Assembly (NCBI RefSeq): GCF_013694245.2
Contig: NZ_CP059322.2
Coordinates: 2,166,001-2,230,000 of the forward strand
Length of the DNA stretch: 64,000 nucleotides
Direction of reading: 5' to 3'
DNA from: Micromonospora ferruginea
GTDB taxonomy: Bacteria > Actinomycetota > Actinomycetes > Mycobacteriales > Micromonosporaceae
Under the pieces are notes generated by a model. It saw only the letters and a list, made by a program, of their open reading frames with translations. It did not search any database and had not been told where the DNA came from. Both the position numbers and the translations under genes were made by a program. Position 1 is the first letter of the stretch. The number at the start of each line of letters is the position of its first letter. Below are positions 25,293 through 33,535 of the stretch, piece by piece.

Positions 25293-26459
25293 TCAGTACG
25301 ACCTGGGCAGGCCGAGCACCCGCTCGGCGATCACGTTGCGCAGCACCTGCGAGGTGCCGCCCTCGATGGTGTTGGCGCGACTGCGCAGCATCTCGCGCCG
25401 CCAGTAGCGGTCCCACCCGTCCGGCCGGCCGTCGGCGGTGAGCAGCACGGCCAGCGCGGTCAGCCGCTGGTGCGCCTGCGACCAGCGCAGCTTCACCACC
25501 GACGTCTCCGGGCCGGGCGTGCCGGTGCGCCGCAGCTCGGCCAGGGCACGCCGGTTGGTCCAGCGCAGCCCCTCCAGCTCGACGTAGCGGGCGGCGATCT
25601 GGTCGCGGACCAGCGGGTCGGTGTCACGGCCGCGGGCCCGCGCGGTCGCCACCAGCCGGCGGAACGCCACCTCCAACCGGGCGGTGAGCGTGAAGCCGAA
25701 GGTGCCGCGCTCGTGGGCCAGCGTGGTCATCGCCACCCGCCAGCCGTCGCCGATCTCGCCGACCACCGCGTCGAGCGGCACCCGCACCTCGTCGAACTCG
25801 ATCTCGGCGAACTCGGCCTCGCCGGTCATCTGCCGGATCGGGCGCACCGTCACCCCGGGCGTGCGCAGGTCGACCAGCAGGCACGACAGGCCACGGTGGC
25901 GGGTCGCGTCCGGGTCGGTGCGGGCGAGCAGCAGGCAGTGGTCGGCCAGGTGCGCGTAGGAGGACCAGACCTTGCGCCCGGTCACCACCAGCTCGTCGCC
26001 GTCGCGGCGGGCGAGCGTCCGCACGGCGGACAGGTCGCTGCCGGCCTCCGGCTCGGAGAAGCCCTGGCAGAAGATGATCTCGCCGGTGAGGATCCGGGGC
26101 AGGTACCAGGCCCGCTGGGCCGGTGAGCCGCAGGCGATGACGGTGGGACCGACCATGCCCAGGCCGATCACGCCGATGTGCTCGCCGGCCTCGGCACGGG
26201 CGCTCTCCTCCAGGTAGATCGCCTGGTGCACCGGGGACAGGCCGCGCCCGCCGTACTCCACCGGCCAGGTGAGCCCGGCGTAGCCGGCCTCGTGCAGCGC
26301 GGCGCTGAAGGACCGCACCGCGTCCACGTCGTCCCACCGTCCCCGCGCCGGCGCGCCGGCCGTCCCGGTGGTCACCGGCACGGACCGGGCCAGCCAGTCA
26401 CGCAGCCCGGCGCGGAACGCGGCCTCCTCGGCGCTGTCACGCAGATCCATGCGCCGCAT
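25293..26459 (-). CDS. Acyl-CoA dehydrogenase
   Basis: A 388-residue acyl-CoA dehydrogenase with FAD-binding QGFSEPEAGSDLSAVRT, the KVWSSYAHLADHCLLLART strand and the C-terminal RANTIEGGTSQVLRNVIAERVLGLP, which contains the likely catalytic Glu. The start may be ATG 26459 or ATG 26450 (MDLRDSAEEA); neither has a clear ribosome binding site. It forms an operon with the second dehydrogenase at 24192 and is divergent from a hotdog thioesterase. It probably desaturates an acyl precursor for the NRPS starter. Confidence 0.9.
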   Translation of the reverse strand: MRRMDLRDSAEEAAFRAGLRDWLARSVPVTTGTAGAPARGRWDDVDAVRSFSAALHEAGYAGLTWPVEYGGRGLSPVHQAIYLEESARAEAGEHIGVIGLGMVGPTVIACGSPAQRAWYLPRILTGEIIFCQGFSEPEAGSDLSAVRTLARRDGDELVVTGRKVWSSYAHLADHCLLLARTDPDATRHRGLSCLLVDLRTPGVTVRPIRQMTGEAEFAEIEFDEVRVPLDAVVGEIGDGWRVAMTTLAHERGTFGFTLTARLEVAFRRLVATARARGRDTDPLVRDQIAARYVELEGLRWTNRRALAELRRTGTPGPETSVVKLRWSQAHQRLTALAVLLTADGRPDGWDRYWRREMLRSRANTIEGGTSQVLRNVIAERVLGLPRSY

Positions 26460-26527
26460 CGTACTCGTATCTGCTTTTGCTGTGCAGTATCTTGTGTCGA
26501 CGGATGGTGCGTGGAGGGGGAGGTCCG
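26460..26527. promoter_or_regulatory. Divergent promoter gap with CGTATCTG and GTATCTTG
   Basis: This AT-rich gap between the dehydrogenase and the thioesterase holds CGTATCTG at 26466-26473 and GTATCTTG at 26487-26494. The pair closely parallels the arrangement upstream of the NRPS operon at 20833-20862, which suggests a common regulator or promoter type. Confidence 0.5.
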
Positions 26528-27367
26528 ATGGCCAGTCTCGCGGACGACGCCGCGGTCGAGCGGACCGCGCCCGGTCACTACCGGGCCAGCCTGGCCGAGG
26601 ACTGGTCGGTGTGGGGACCCAACGGCGGCTACCTGGCCGCGGTCGCGCTGCGCGCCGCCGGCGACGCCGCCGGCGGGATGCTGCCGGTGAGCCTGAGCTG
26701 CCAGTTCCTCGCCCCGGCCCGCTACGGCGAGGCGGAGCTCACGGTGGAGCGGGTGCACGGCACCCGGCGCGCCGCCGCGTTCCACGTCACGCTGCGCCAG
26801 CGCAACCGCACCGTGCTCGCCGCGCACGTGTGGACCGTCGCGGACGGTCTGGTCGGCCCGGAGCGCCGCTGGATGCCGGCGCCGGAGCTGCCCGGGCCCG
26901 ACGAGCTGCCGGCGCTCGTCGACCTGATGCGCCGCGACGGCCTGCCGGTGCTGCCGATCTGGGAACGCTGCTACGAGGTACGCCTGTCCGGCTGGCCGGC
27001 CGGCGGCTGGTCACCGCAACGCGACGGCGTGCCGACCGTACGCGGCTGGCTGCGGCTGCACGAACCGCTGCCGGCCGGCGCCGACCCGTGGCTGGCCGCC
27101 GCCCGGCTGGTGTTCGCCGTCGACGTGGTGCAGTTCCCGGCCATCGTGCAGGCATTCGAGCAGACCACGTTCATGGCCCCGAGCATGGATCTCTACGTGG
27201 GCTTCCAGGCCGGCGGCGACGCCGGCGAGTGGCTGCTGGTCGAGGGCGAGGCCGCCTCGGCAAACGGCGGCACCCTGGGTGCCCGCGCCCGGGTCTGGTC
27301 CGACGGCGGGCATCTGCTGGCCACCGGCGGCCAGCAGATGCTCTACCGGATGGCCAGCCCGGTCTGA
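26528..27367 (+). CDS. Acyl-CoA thioesterase (double hotdog, TesB/4HBT_3-like)
   Basis: A 279-residue protein with two hotdog repeats: an N-terminal SVWGPNGGYLAAVALRAAGDAAG and a second half with TTFMAPSMDLYVGFQ and ANGGTLGARARVWSDGG. Such proteins hydrolyse acyl-CoA thioesters. ATG 26528 is set by GGAGGGGGAGG upstream. It is divergent from the dehydrogenase pair and shares its promoter gap, so it probably handles the same acyl chain, releasing or editing an acyl-CoA on the way to the starter unit. Confidence 0.82.
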   Translation: MASLADDAAVERTAPGHYRASLAEDWSVWGPNGGYLAAVALRAAGDAAGGMLPVSLSCQFLAPARYGEAELTVERVHGTRRAAAFHVTLRQRNRTVLAAHVWTVADGLVGPERRWMPAPELPGPDELPALVDLMRRDGLPVLPIWERCYEVRLSGWPAGGWSPQRDGVPTVRGWLRLHEPLPAGADPWLAAARLVFAVDVVQFPAIVQAFEQTTFMAPSMDLYVGFQAGGDAGEWLLVEGEAASANGGTLGARARVWSDGGHLLATGGQQMLYRMASPV

Positions 27368-27383
27368 CCGGCCCGCCCGGTCA
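27365..27383. terminator. Short hairpin covering both convergent stop codons
   Basis: TGACCGG (27365-27371) pairs with CCGGTCA (27377-27383) around a five-base loop. The stop codons of the thioesterase and of the convergent ABC permease form the two feet of the stem. Confidence 0.5.
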
Positions 27384-28145
27384 GGCGGCGGTGCGGCGGC
27401 CGAAGCGGCGCACCGCCACCAGCAGGCAGATCCCGCCCAGCCCCAGCACCCAGGCGAGGGTCTGCAGCACCGGCGCCAGGACCGGCCCGCCCGAGGAGAG
27501 CCCGACCAACGCCTCGGTGGCCACCGAGAACGGGTTGGCCCGCACCAACGGCTGCACCACCGACGGGAACGCCGACACCGGCACGAACCCCGACGAGAAG
27601 ATGAACAGCAGCGTCGCCGGGCCGGTCAGCGACGGCGGCAACGACTCCTCGTCGCCGGGCCCCGAGCCGCGCCACAGCGCGATCGCCGCCCACATCACCC
27701 CGAACAGCGCGAGCACCGCGAAGAAACCCACCACGGCCACCGCGCCCTGCCGGAACCGGAACCCGAGCAGCAGCGCCACCGCGGTGGTGAGCACGCCGAT
27801 CAGCACGATGCGCAGCACGTCACCGGCGACCCGCCCGGCCAGCAGCGCCCCCGGCCGCACCGGCATCGCCCGCAGCCGGTCGACCAGCCCGCCCTTGAGG
27901 TCGCGCAGGAAACCGACCGCGCTCGACGGCGACCCGAACGCGGCGGTGGAGAGCACCACCAGCGGCGCGAGCCGCTCCAGGTAGTGCTGGCGGTCGCCGT
28001 CGCCGACGATGCGGCCGAAGACCGCGTACTGGGTGAGCAGGAGCAGCACCGGGAACGCGAACGAGTAGATCAGCGCCGGCGGGGCGCGGAAGAACCGGCG
28101 CAGGTTGCGCCCGGCGAACAGCGACGCCTGGGTGACAGTGCTCAT
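27381..28145 (-). CDS. ABC-2 type transporter permease (DrrB-like)
   Basis: A 254-residue integral membrane protein with about six hydrophobic segments and the ABC-2 features LKGGLVDRLRAMPVRP, SSGFVPVSAFP and VRANPFS. It overlaps the preceding permease gene (ATG within GTGAGCAC next to that stop). With the ATPase at 28912 and the permease at 28142 it forms a daunorubicin-type exporter. It most likely exports the cluster product or gives self-resistance. Confidence 0.9.
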   Translation of the reverse strand: MSTVTQASLFAGRNLRRFFRAPPALIYSFAFPVLLLLTQYAVFGRIVGDGDRQHYLERLAPLVVLSTAAFGSPSSAVGFLRDLKGGLVDRLRAMPVRPGALLAGRVAGDVLRIVLIGVLTTAVALLLGFRFRQGAVAVVGFFAVLALFGVMWAAIALWRGSGPGDEESLPPSLTGPATLLFIFSSGFVPVSAFPSVVQPLVRANPFSVATEALVGLSSGGPVLAPVLQTLAWVLGLGGICLLVAVRRFGRRTAA

Positions 28146-28915
28146 CGGGTCCTCCGGAACGAACGGGCGGCGGCGAAGCCGAACAGCAGCCCCAGCACCA
28201 CCAACCAGACCAGCGCCGGCCAGACCCGCTGGTCGGCGCCCTCGGTGGACAGCGCCCGCAGCGCGTCGACCTGGGCGGAGAACGGCGACACCCGCACCAG
28301 CGGCTGCAACCAGCCCGGGAACGCGTCGACCGGCACGAACGCGGTGGACACCGTGGTCAACACCAGATAGGGCAGGGTGAGCGCGGAGTAGACGTGCTCC
28401 GGGTCACGGGCGCCCAGGCCCAGCGCGGCGCACCCGGCCGCCAGCACGACCGCGAAGCCGACCGCCAGCAGCACGAAACCCACCGCGCCGGCCGCGCCCG
28501 CGGTGAACCGGAAACCGACCACGACGGCCGCGACGAGGATCACCGCCACCGCGACGGCGGCCCGCGCCGCGTCCACCACCAGCCGGGCGGCGGGCACCAC
28601 GGCGGCGCCCATCGGCAGCGTGCGGTAGCGGGCGATCAGCCCGCTGCGGGCGTCACCGGCGACCATGTAGCACGCCGACATGGCCACCAGCACGGTGGTC
28701 TGCACGACGATCGCCGGCGGCAGGAACTGCTCGTAGGCGATGCCGTAGTCGGACATCAACCGGTGGAACACCACCATGAAGCCGGCGAAGAACGTCAGCG
28801 GGAACACCACGGTCAGGCCGACCGACCGGCCGGCGCGCGCCTGGCGCAGGTTGCGCGCGGCCAGCACGGCGAACTGCCGCGCCGGCCCGGCGGCCGGCGG
28901 GCTCGCGACGGTCAC
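28142..28915 (-). CDS. ABC-2 type transporter permease
   Basis: A 257-residue membrane protein and paralogue of the next permease, with VVFPLTFFAGFMVVFHRLM, SGLIARYRTLPMGAAVVPAARL and TAFVPVDAFPGWLQPLVRVSPFS. The GTG start at 28915 overlaps the ATPase stop. Two different permeases for one ATPase suggest a heterodimeric channel. Confidence 0.9.
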   Translation of the reverse strand: MTVASPPAAGPARQFAVLAARNLRQARAGRSVGLTVVFPLTFFAGFMVVFHRLMSDYGIAYEQFLPPAIVVQTTVLVAMSACYMVAGDARSGLIARYRTLPMGAAVVPAARLVVDAARAAVAVAVILVAAVVVGFRFTAGAAGAVGFVLLAVGFAVVLAAGCAALGLGARDPEHVYSALTLPYLVLTTVSTAFVPVDAFPGWLQPLVRVSPFSAQVDALRALSTEGADQRVWPALVWLVVLGLLFGFAAARSFRRTR

Positions 28916-29868
28916 CGCCCGGCTCCCGCCACGTCGGGCACGCCGGCGGCCGACCCGGTCAGCGACAGGAACACCTCGTCCAGGGTGGGCCGGCGGACCG
29001 TCACGTCGTCGGCCTCCACGCCGGCGGCCTCCAACCGGCGCACCACCTCGGTCAGCGTGCCCGCCCCGGCGGCGACGCGCAGCACGTCGTCGTCCTCGGT
29101 CAGCTCCGGGAACGCCTCGCGCAGCCGCGCGGCGGCCGTCTCCCGGGCCCGCGGATCCTCCACCCGCACCTCGCAGACCGTGCCGCCGAGACGGCCCTTC
29201 AGCTCGTCCGGGGTGCCCTCGGCGACGACCCGGCCGTGGTCGACCAGCAGCACCCGGTCGGCGAGCTGGTCCGCCTCCTCCAGGTACTGCGTGGTCAGCA
29301 GCACGGTGGTGCCGTCGGCGCGCAACTGCCGGACCACCTCCCACAACGCCCGCCGGCTGCGCGGGTCGAGGCCGGTGGTCGGCTCGTCGAGGAACAGCAC
29401 CGGCCGGTCGACCACCAGGCTCGCGGCCAGGTCGGCGCGGCGGCGCAGGCCACCGGAGTAGGTGCGGACCGCCTTGCCGGCCACCTCCCCCAGGTCGAAG
29501 CGCTCCACCAGCTCGTCGGCACGCGTGGCGGCGGCCCGCCGGTCCAGGCCGAGCAGGCGGCCGAACAGCACCAGGTTCTCCCGGCCGGTGAGCAGCTCGT
29601 CGAGCGCCGCGAACTGGCCGGTGACGGCGATGCTGCGGCGCACCTGGGCGGCCTGGTCGACCACGTCGAAGCCGGCGACGCGGGCGCTGCCCGAATCCGG
29701 CTTCAGCAGTGTGGTGAGACAGTGGATCGTGGTGGTCTTGCCGGCGCCGTTCGGGCCGAGCAGGCCGACCACCTCGCCGGCGGCCACCTCGAATCCGACC
29801 CCGTCGACCGCGGTCGTCGCGCCGAACGACCGGCGCAGATCGTGGACCTGGATCATCTGCTCTGACAT
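28912..29868 (-). CDS. ABC transporter ATP-binding protein, drug-resistance (DrrA) type
   Basis: A 318-residue ATPase with Walker A GPNGAGKT (residues 38-45), Q-loop VTGQFAALDELLTGRENL, signature TYSGGLRRR, Walker B VLFLDEPTTGLDP and a DrrA-type C-terminal domain ending in RRPTLDEVFLSLTG. It is the first gene of a three-gene export operon. ATG 29868 lies behind a GGGTGAGGGTGG stretch. The operon promoter carries the CAGATAC word shared with other cluster promoters, linking export to the pathway. Confidence 0.93.
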   Translation of the reverse strand: MSEQMIQVHDLRRSFGATTAVDGVGFEVAAGEVVGLLGPNGAGKTTTIHCLTTLLKPDSGSARVAGFDVVDQAAQVRRSIAVTGQFAALDELLTGRENLVLFGRLLGLDRRAAATRADELVERFDLGEVAGKAVRTYSGGLRRRADLAASLVVDRPVLFLDEPTTGLDPRSRRALWEVVRQLRADGTTVLLTTQYLEEADQLADRVLLVDHGRVVAEGTPDELKGRLGGTVCEVRVEDPRARETAAARLREAFPELTEDDDVLRVAAGAGTLTEVVRRLEAAGVEADDVTVRRPTLDEVFLSLTGSAAGVPDVAGAGR

Positions 29869-29946
29869 CGCACCACCCTCACCCCAGGAGTCCCCGGCAC
29901 CATATCAACGCTCGTATGTGGAAAACCAGATACAAGAACGACTCAG
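29869..29946 (-). promoter_or_regulatory. Promoter of the exporter operon with near-perfect inverted repeat
   Basis: TATGTGG (29915-29921) and CCAGATA (29926-29932) form a 7 bp inverted repeat with one mismatch around AAAA. The right arm continues as CCAGATACAAG, matching the word in other cluster gaps. It lies between the PlsX-like gene and the ATPase. Confidence 0.5.
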
Positions 29947-30987
29947 TCATCCGTCGACGGCGATGCGCCGCACCGCCCGGCGTCGACGCGACGAGGCCGC
30001 GAAGGCGACGCCGGTCCGGTCGACCACCCCGGAGCGCACGCACTCGACCGCGATGTCCACCCCGGCCGCCACGTCGGCCGCGCCGGCCGCGCCGTGGCAG
30101 ACCACGCACACCCCGCGTACGCCCAGCAGCGCGCCACCCGCCTCGGCGGCCAGCCCCCGGCGCACCGCCGCGGTGACCCGCCGCTCCCGGTCCCGGGCCA
30201 GCGCGCCGATCGGCGAGAACGCCCGTACCGCCGCCAGCGCCAGCCCCACGGTGGCGTCCAGCGTGCGCTCGTACATCTTCAACGCCACGTCGCCGGTGAA
30301 CCCGTCGGTCACCGCCACGTCCACCCGGCCGCCCAGCACGTCGTACGCCTCGATCTGGCCCACGTAGCCGGGCATCGCGGCCAGCAGCAGGTGCGCGTCG
30401 CGGCGCACCGGGCCGCCCTTGACCGACTCGTGCCCGTTGGACAGCAGGCCGATCCGGGGCCGGTCGACGCCGAGGCGGCAGCGGGCGTACTCGGCGCCGA
30501 GCACCGCGAACTCGACCAGCCACTCCGGCTGCGCGGTCGCCGTCGCGCCGATGTCGAGCAGCACGGTCGGCCCGGCGTCCGGCACCGGCAGCACCGTCGC
30601 CAGCGCCGGGTTGGTCACCCCGGGCACCCGTCCCAGCCGGGCCGCCGCCGCCAGCACGGCGGCACCGGTGTTGCCCGGGGTCACCATGGCGTCGGCCCGG
30701 CCCGCCGCCACCTCCGCCGCGGCGACCAGCAGCGACGAGCGCCGCTTGGCGTACGTGGCGGCCACCGGGTCGTCGGCCATGCCCACCACGTCCGGGGCGT
30801 CGAGCAGGCGTACTCCGGGTGGTGGCACGCCGCCGGGCAGCAGCGCCCGGACGCGCTCGCGCGGGCCGACCAGCACCACGTCCGCGCTCTCGGCGGCGGC
30901 CAGCGCCCCGGCGACCACCGGTTGCGGCCCGAGGTCCGCGCCCGCGACGTCGACGGCGATCCGGGGTCGACGGCCGGCGGCGTTCAC
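29947..30987 (-). CDS. PlsX-like phosphate acyltransferase
   Basis: A 346-residue protein of the PlsX family, which converts acyl-ACP plus phosphate to acyl-phosphate. Visible signatures are VDVAGADLGPQPVVAGAL, VTPGNTGAAVLAAAARLGRVPGV, the GLLSNGHESVKGG segment and the C-terminal VAVTDGFTGDVALKMYERTLDATVG. The N-terminal MGGD-type motif is altered to VAGADLGP. The GTG at 30987 overlaps the stop of the large dehydrogenase gene. A second PlsX in a secondary-metabolite locus is unusual; it may supply an acyl-phosphate for a starter or acylation step. The housekeeping PlsX normally lies with rpmF and acpP, which are absent here. Confidence 0.85.
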   Translation of the reverse strand: MNAAGRRPRIAVDVAGADLGPQPVVAGALAAAESADVVLVGPRERVRALLPGGVPPPGVRLLDAPDVVGMADDPVAATYAKRRSSLLVAAAEVAAGRADAMVTPGNTGAAVLAAAARLGRVPGVTNPALATVLPVPDAGPTVLLDIGATATAQPEWLVEFAVLGAEYARCRLGVDRPRIGLLSNGHESVKGGPVRRDAHLLLAAMPGYVGQIEAYDVLGGRVDVAVTDGFTGDVALKMYERTLDATVGLALAAVRAFSPIGALARDRERRVTAAVRRGLAAEAGGALLGVRGVCVVCHGAAGAADVAAGVDIAVECVRSGVVDRTGVAFAASSRRRRAVRRIAVDG

Positions 30988-32870
30988 CGCGCCGCCCCGG
31001 CGGCCGACCGGTCCGCCGCACCGGCGGTGCCCGGCGCGGAACCCGGACGCCGCGTCGGCCGGTCCGGTGTGGAAGCAGGCGCGTCGGGCACGGCGGCCGG
31101 ACCGGGGCGCGACGGGCCGGCGGGCGTCGAGGTCAGCCAGCGCCGCAGCGCCGCGCGCGCCGGCGCCCGTTCGCCCGCGAACGCCGCGCGCACATCGTCC
31201 GTCCCCGCCGGATCGTCCGTCTCGACCGCCGTGGACGGGTCGTCGGTCCCGGGCCGGCCGTCGGCCGCCAGGTCGGCGGCGAGCTCGTCGACCTGGGCGG
31301 CGAGCCCGACGCCACGCCAGCCGAGCGCGTAGCCGAGCGCCGCCTCGTCGACCTCCCCGGCCCGGCCGGGCAGGCCGAGCAGCGCCCGGGCGCACGGGTC
31401 GACCAGCTCGACGGCGGCCAGCAGCGCCTCCGCCTCCGCGAGGATCCCGGCACCGGCGAAGCGCCAGGCCTGGTCCGCCGCCCAGCGTCCGCTGCGACGG
31501 GCGCGACCGACCACGTCGAACAGCCGCCGCAGGAGCGTCGCCAGCGCGCCCACCGCCGGGCGGTCGGTCGCCGCGGCGAGCGTCGCGGCCCGCAGCGCCG
31601 GGTTCGGCGCGAACGGCCGCACCCGCAGCCGGGCGACGTCCACCAGGGGTTGCGGCGCGCTCGCGTACGCCTCGGCGAGCACCCGGTAGCCGTCGTCGCC
31701 CCGGGCCGGGCCGGCGGCGAAGCGCTCCAATCGCCACTGCAACTGGTCGAGCAGGATGTGGCTGGTGCCGTCGAAGACGCCGTAGAGCAGCACGTCGCGC
31801 ACCTGGGCGGCGTAGCCGAACTCCTCCACCAGGGCCCGGGAGCCGAGCACCGCGCGGCCCTCGGTGACGGCCTCCTCGGCCAACCGGCAGCAGGCGTACT
31901 TGGCCACCGCGGTGGCGTGCGCGGCGGCCGGCCCGAGTGTGTTGATCAGGAAGGTCGCCTTGACCGCGGCGGCCGCGACCAGCACGTCGAGGGCGGCGGC
32001 CCGGAACAGGTGCTCCGCTATCGCGCCCAGGTGCACGATCGGCTCGCCGTAGACGTCACGCTCGCGGGCGTAGCGCACCGCCTGGGCCAGCGCCCCGCTC
32101 GCGGCGCCCGAGGCCAGCGAGCCGATGCCGCCCCGGGACAGCGCTAGGGTCAGCCGCAGGACCGCCGCGCCGTCACCGGGCGCGCCGACCGGCTGCGCCG
32201 CGGTGCCGTCGAGGCGTACGCCGGAGATGTCCGCGGCGGCGGTGGGCAGCGTGCGCCAGGCGGGCAGGGCGTGGACCGTGCCGTCCCGCTCGGCGAGGAA
32301 CAGCCCGAGGTCGTCGCCGCCGTCGACGCGGGCCAGCGTCACCAGCAGGTCGTGTCGCCGGCCGCCGTTGATCAGGTGCTTCTCTCCGGTCAGCCGCCAA
32401 CCGTCGCCGTCCGGCACCGCCCGCGTGGCGATGCGGGCCAGGTTGCTGCCGTGCGCCAGCTCGGTGAGCAGCATGGCGGCGGAGCCGCCGGCCCGCAGTA
32501 CGGCGCCGACCCGGTCGCGTTGTGGCGGGGTGCCGGCGATGTAGAGCGGCAGCAGCGCCAGCGCGTTGACCCCGAGCGTGATCGCCAGGCTGCCGCTGTG
32601 TCGCGCGAGGACGGCGTTGAGCGCGTTGACGTGCACGGCGGTGGCGGTGGCCGGGTCGTACACCGCGGCGACGCCGAGGGACCGCAGCGCGGCCAGCACG
32701 TCGTCCGGGGGTGTACGGCTCGCGTCGGCCTCGGCCAGGAGCCGTCCGGCCTCGGGCCGGTCCAGGTGCTCGGCCAGCGCCGGCAGCGGAGCCAGCCGGT
32801 CCAGGGGCAGCGGGCTGAGCCGCCGCCACGCGGGCGCTTCGTCTGGTGTCACCCGGCACCTCACCGCCAT
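30984..32870 (-). CDS. Long acyl-CoA dehydrogenase-family flavoprotein
   Basis: A 628-residue protein whose first 400 residues show the acyl-CoA dehydrogenase fold: MLLTELAHGSNLARIATRA, GWRLTGEKHLINGG, LTLALSRGGIGSLASGAASGALAQAVRYARERDVYGEPI and FDGTSHILLDQLQWRLERF. The following 150 residues form an extra helical domain, and the last 60 are proline/alanine-rich. Starts possible are ATG 32870 or GTG 32852, the latter with GAGG at good spacing. It is coupled to the PlsX-like gene by a GTGA overlap and divergent from the MocA-like gene. It may desaturate or oxidise an acyl or aminoacyl group held on a carrier. Confidence 0.82.
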   Translation of the reverse strand: MAVRCRVTPDEAPAWRRLSPLPLDRLAPLPALAEHLDRPEAGRLLAEADASRTPPDDVLAALRSLGVAAVYDPATATAVHVNALNAVLARHSGSLAITLGVNALALLPLYIAGTPPQRDRVGAVLRAGGSAAMLLTELAHGSNLARIATRAVPDGDGWRLTGEKHLINGGRRHDLLVTLARVDGGDDLGLFLAERDGTVHALPAWRTLPTAAADISGVRLDGTAAQPVGAPGDGAAVLRLTLALSRGGIGSLASGAASGALAQAVRYARERDVYGEPIVHLGAIAEHLFRAAALDVLVAAAAVKATFLINTLGPAAAHATAVAKYACCRLAEEAVTEGRAVLGSRALVEEFGYAAQVRDVLLYGVFDGTSHILLDQLQWRLERFAAGPARGDDGYRVLAEAYASAPQPLVDVARLRVRPFAPNPALRAATLAAATDRPAVGALATLLRRLFDVVGRARRSGRWAADQAWRFAGAGILAEAEALLAAVELVDPCARALLGLPGRAGEVDEAALGYALGWRGVGLAAQVDELAADLAADGRPGTDDPSTAVETDDPAGTDDVRAAFAGERAPARAALRRWLTSTPAGPSRPGPAAVPDAPASTPDRPTRRPGSAPGTAGAADRSAAGAAR

Positions 32871-32956
32871 CCCGACAGCAAATACGAGATACATGCTAGG
32901 CGAGAAAGCTAGAAGCGAGGGATACCGGATCTCGGTTCTCCCGCTACGCTCGGGCC
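32871..32956. promoter_or_regulatory. Divergent promoter gap between dehydrogenase and MocA-like gene
   Basis: This AT-richer gap contains AATACGAGATACATGC (CGAGATAC at 32885-32892) and GAGGGATACCGG downstream. It is a weaker match to the CAGATACG word of the cluster promoters. Confidence 0.35.
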
Positions 32957-33535
32957 ATGGCCACGGCTGGACTGCTCCTCGCCGCCGGCGCCGGCCGCCG
33001 TTTCGGCATGCCGAAGGCGCTCCTAGCCCACCGGGGCGGCCTGCTGGTCGAGCACGCCGCCGGGATCCTCACCGCTGCCGGCTGCGACCCGGTCGTGGTG
33101 GTGCTCGGCGCGGCCGCCGACGAGGTGCGCGCCCGCGCCCGGCTGCCCGAGGTGGTCCACAACGAGGCATGGCCCACCGGCATGGGCTCGTCGCTGCGCG
33201 CCGGGCTGGCCGCGCTGGTGCCCACCCCTGTCGTGGCGGCCGTGGTCACCCTGGTCGACATGCCCGGCCTCACCCCCGCCGCGGTACGCCGGGTCGCGCG
33301 CGACGCCACCGCCGGCTCGCTCGCCGTGGCCGCCCACCGCGACGGTCGCCACGGGCATCCGGTGCTGCTCGGCCGCGACCACTGGGCGGGGGCGGCCCGG
33401 GTGGCGGTCGGCGACCGGGGCGCCCGCGACTACCTGCGCGCCCACCACGACCGGCTGCGGGTCGTGCCGTGCGCCGACGTGGCCGACGGGACCGACCTGG
33501 ACCGGCCCGGGCAGGCGGGACTGCTCGATGCGTGA
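32957..33535 (+). CDS. MocA-like molybdenum cofactor nucleotidyltransferase
   Basis: A 192-residue NTP transferase with the N-terminal LLLAAGAGRRFGMPKALLAHRG motif and the metal-binding LVDMPGLTPAAV. This family adds CMP (MocA) or GMP (MobA) to molybdopterin, or acts in F420 or sugar-nucleotide routes. Next to an XdhC-like gene the MocA role, making molybdopterin cytosine dinucleotide for a xanthine-dehydrogenase-type enzyme, is the best fit. Its end overlaps the next gene by 8 bp. It may serve the flavin/2Fe-2S pair at 3917-5238. Confidence 0.85.
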   Translation: MATAGLLLAAGAGRRFGMPKALLAHRGGLLVEHAAGILTAAGCDPVVVVLGAAADEVRARARLPEVVHNEAWPTGMGSSLRAGLAALVPTPVVAAVVTLVDMPGLTPAAVRRVARDATAGSLAVAAHRDGRHGHPVLLGRDHWAGAARVAVGDRGARDYLRAHHDRLRVVPCADVADGTDLDRPGQAGLLDA

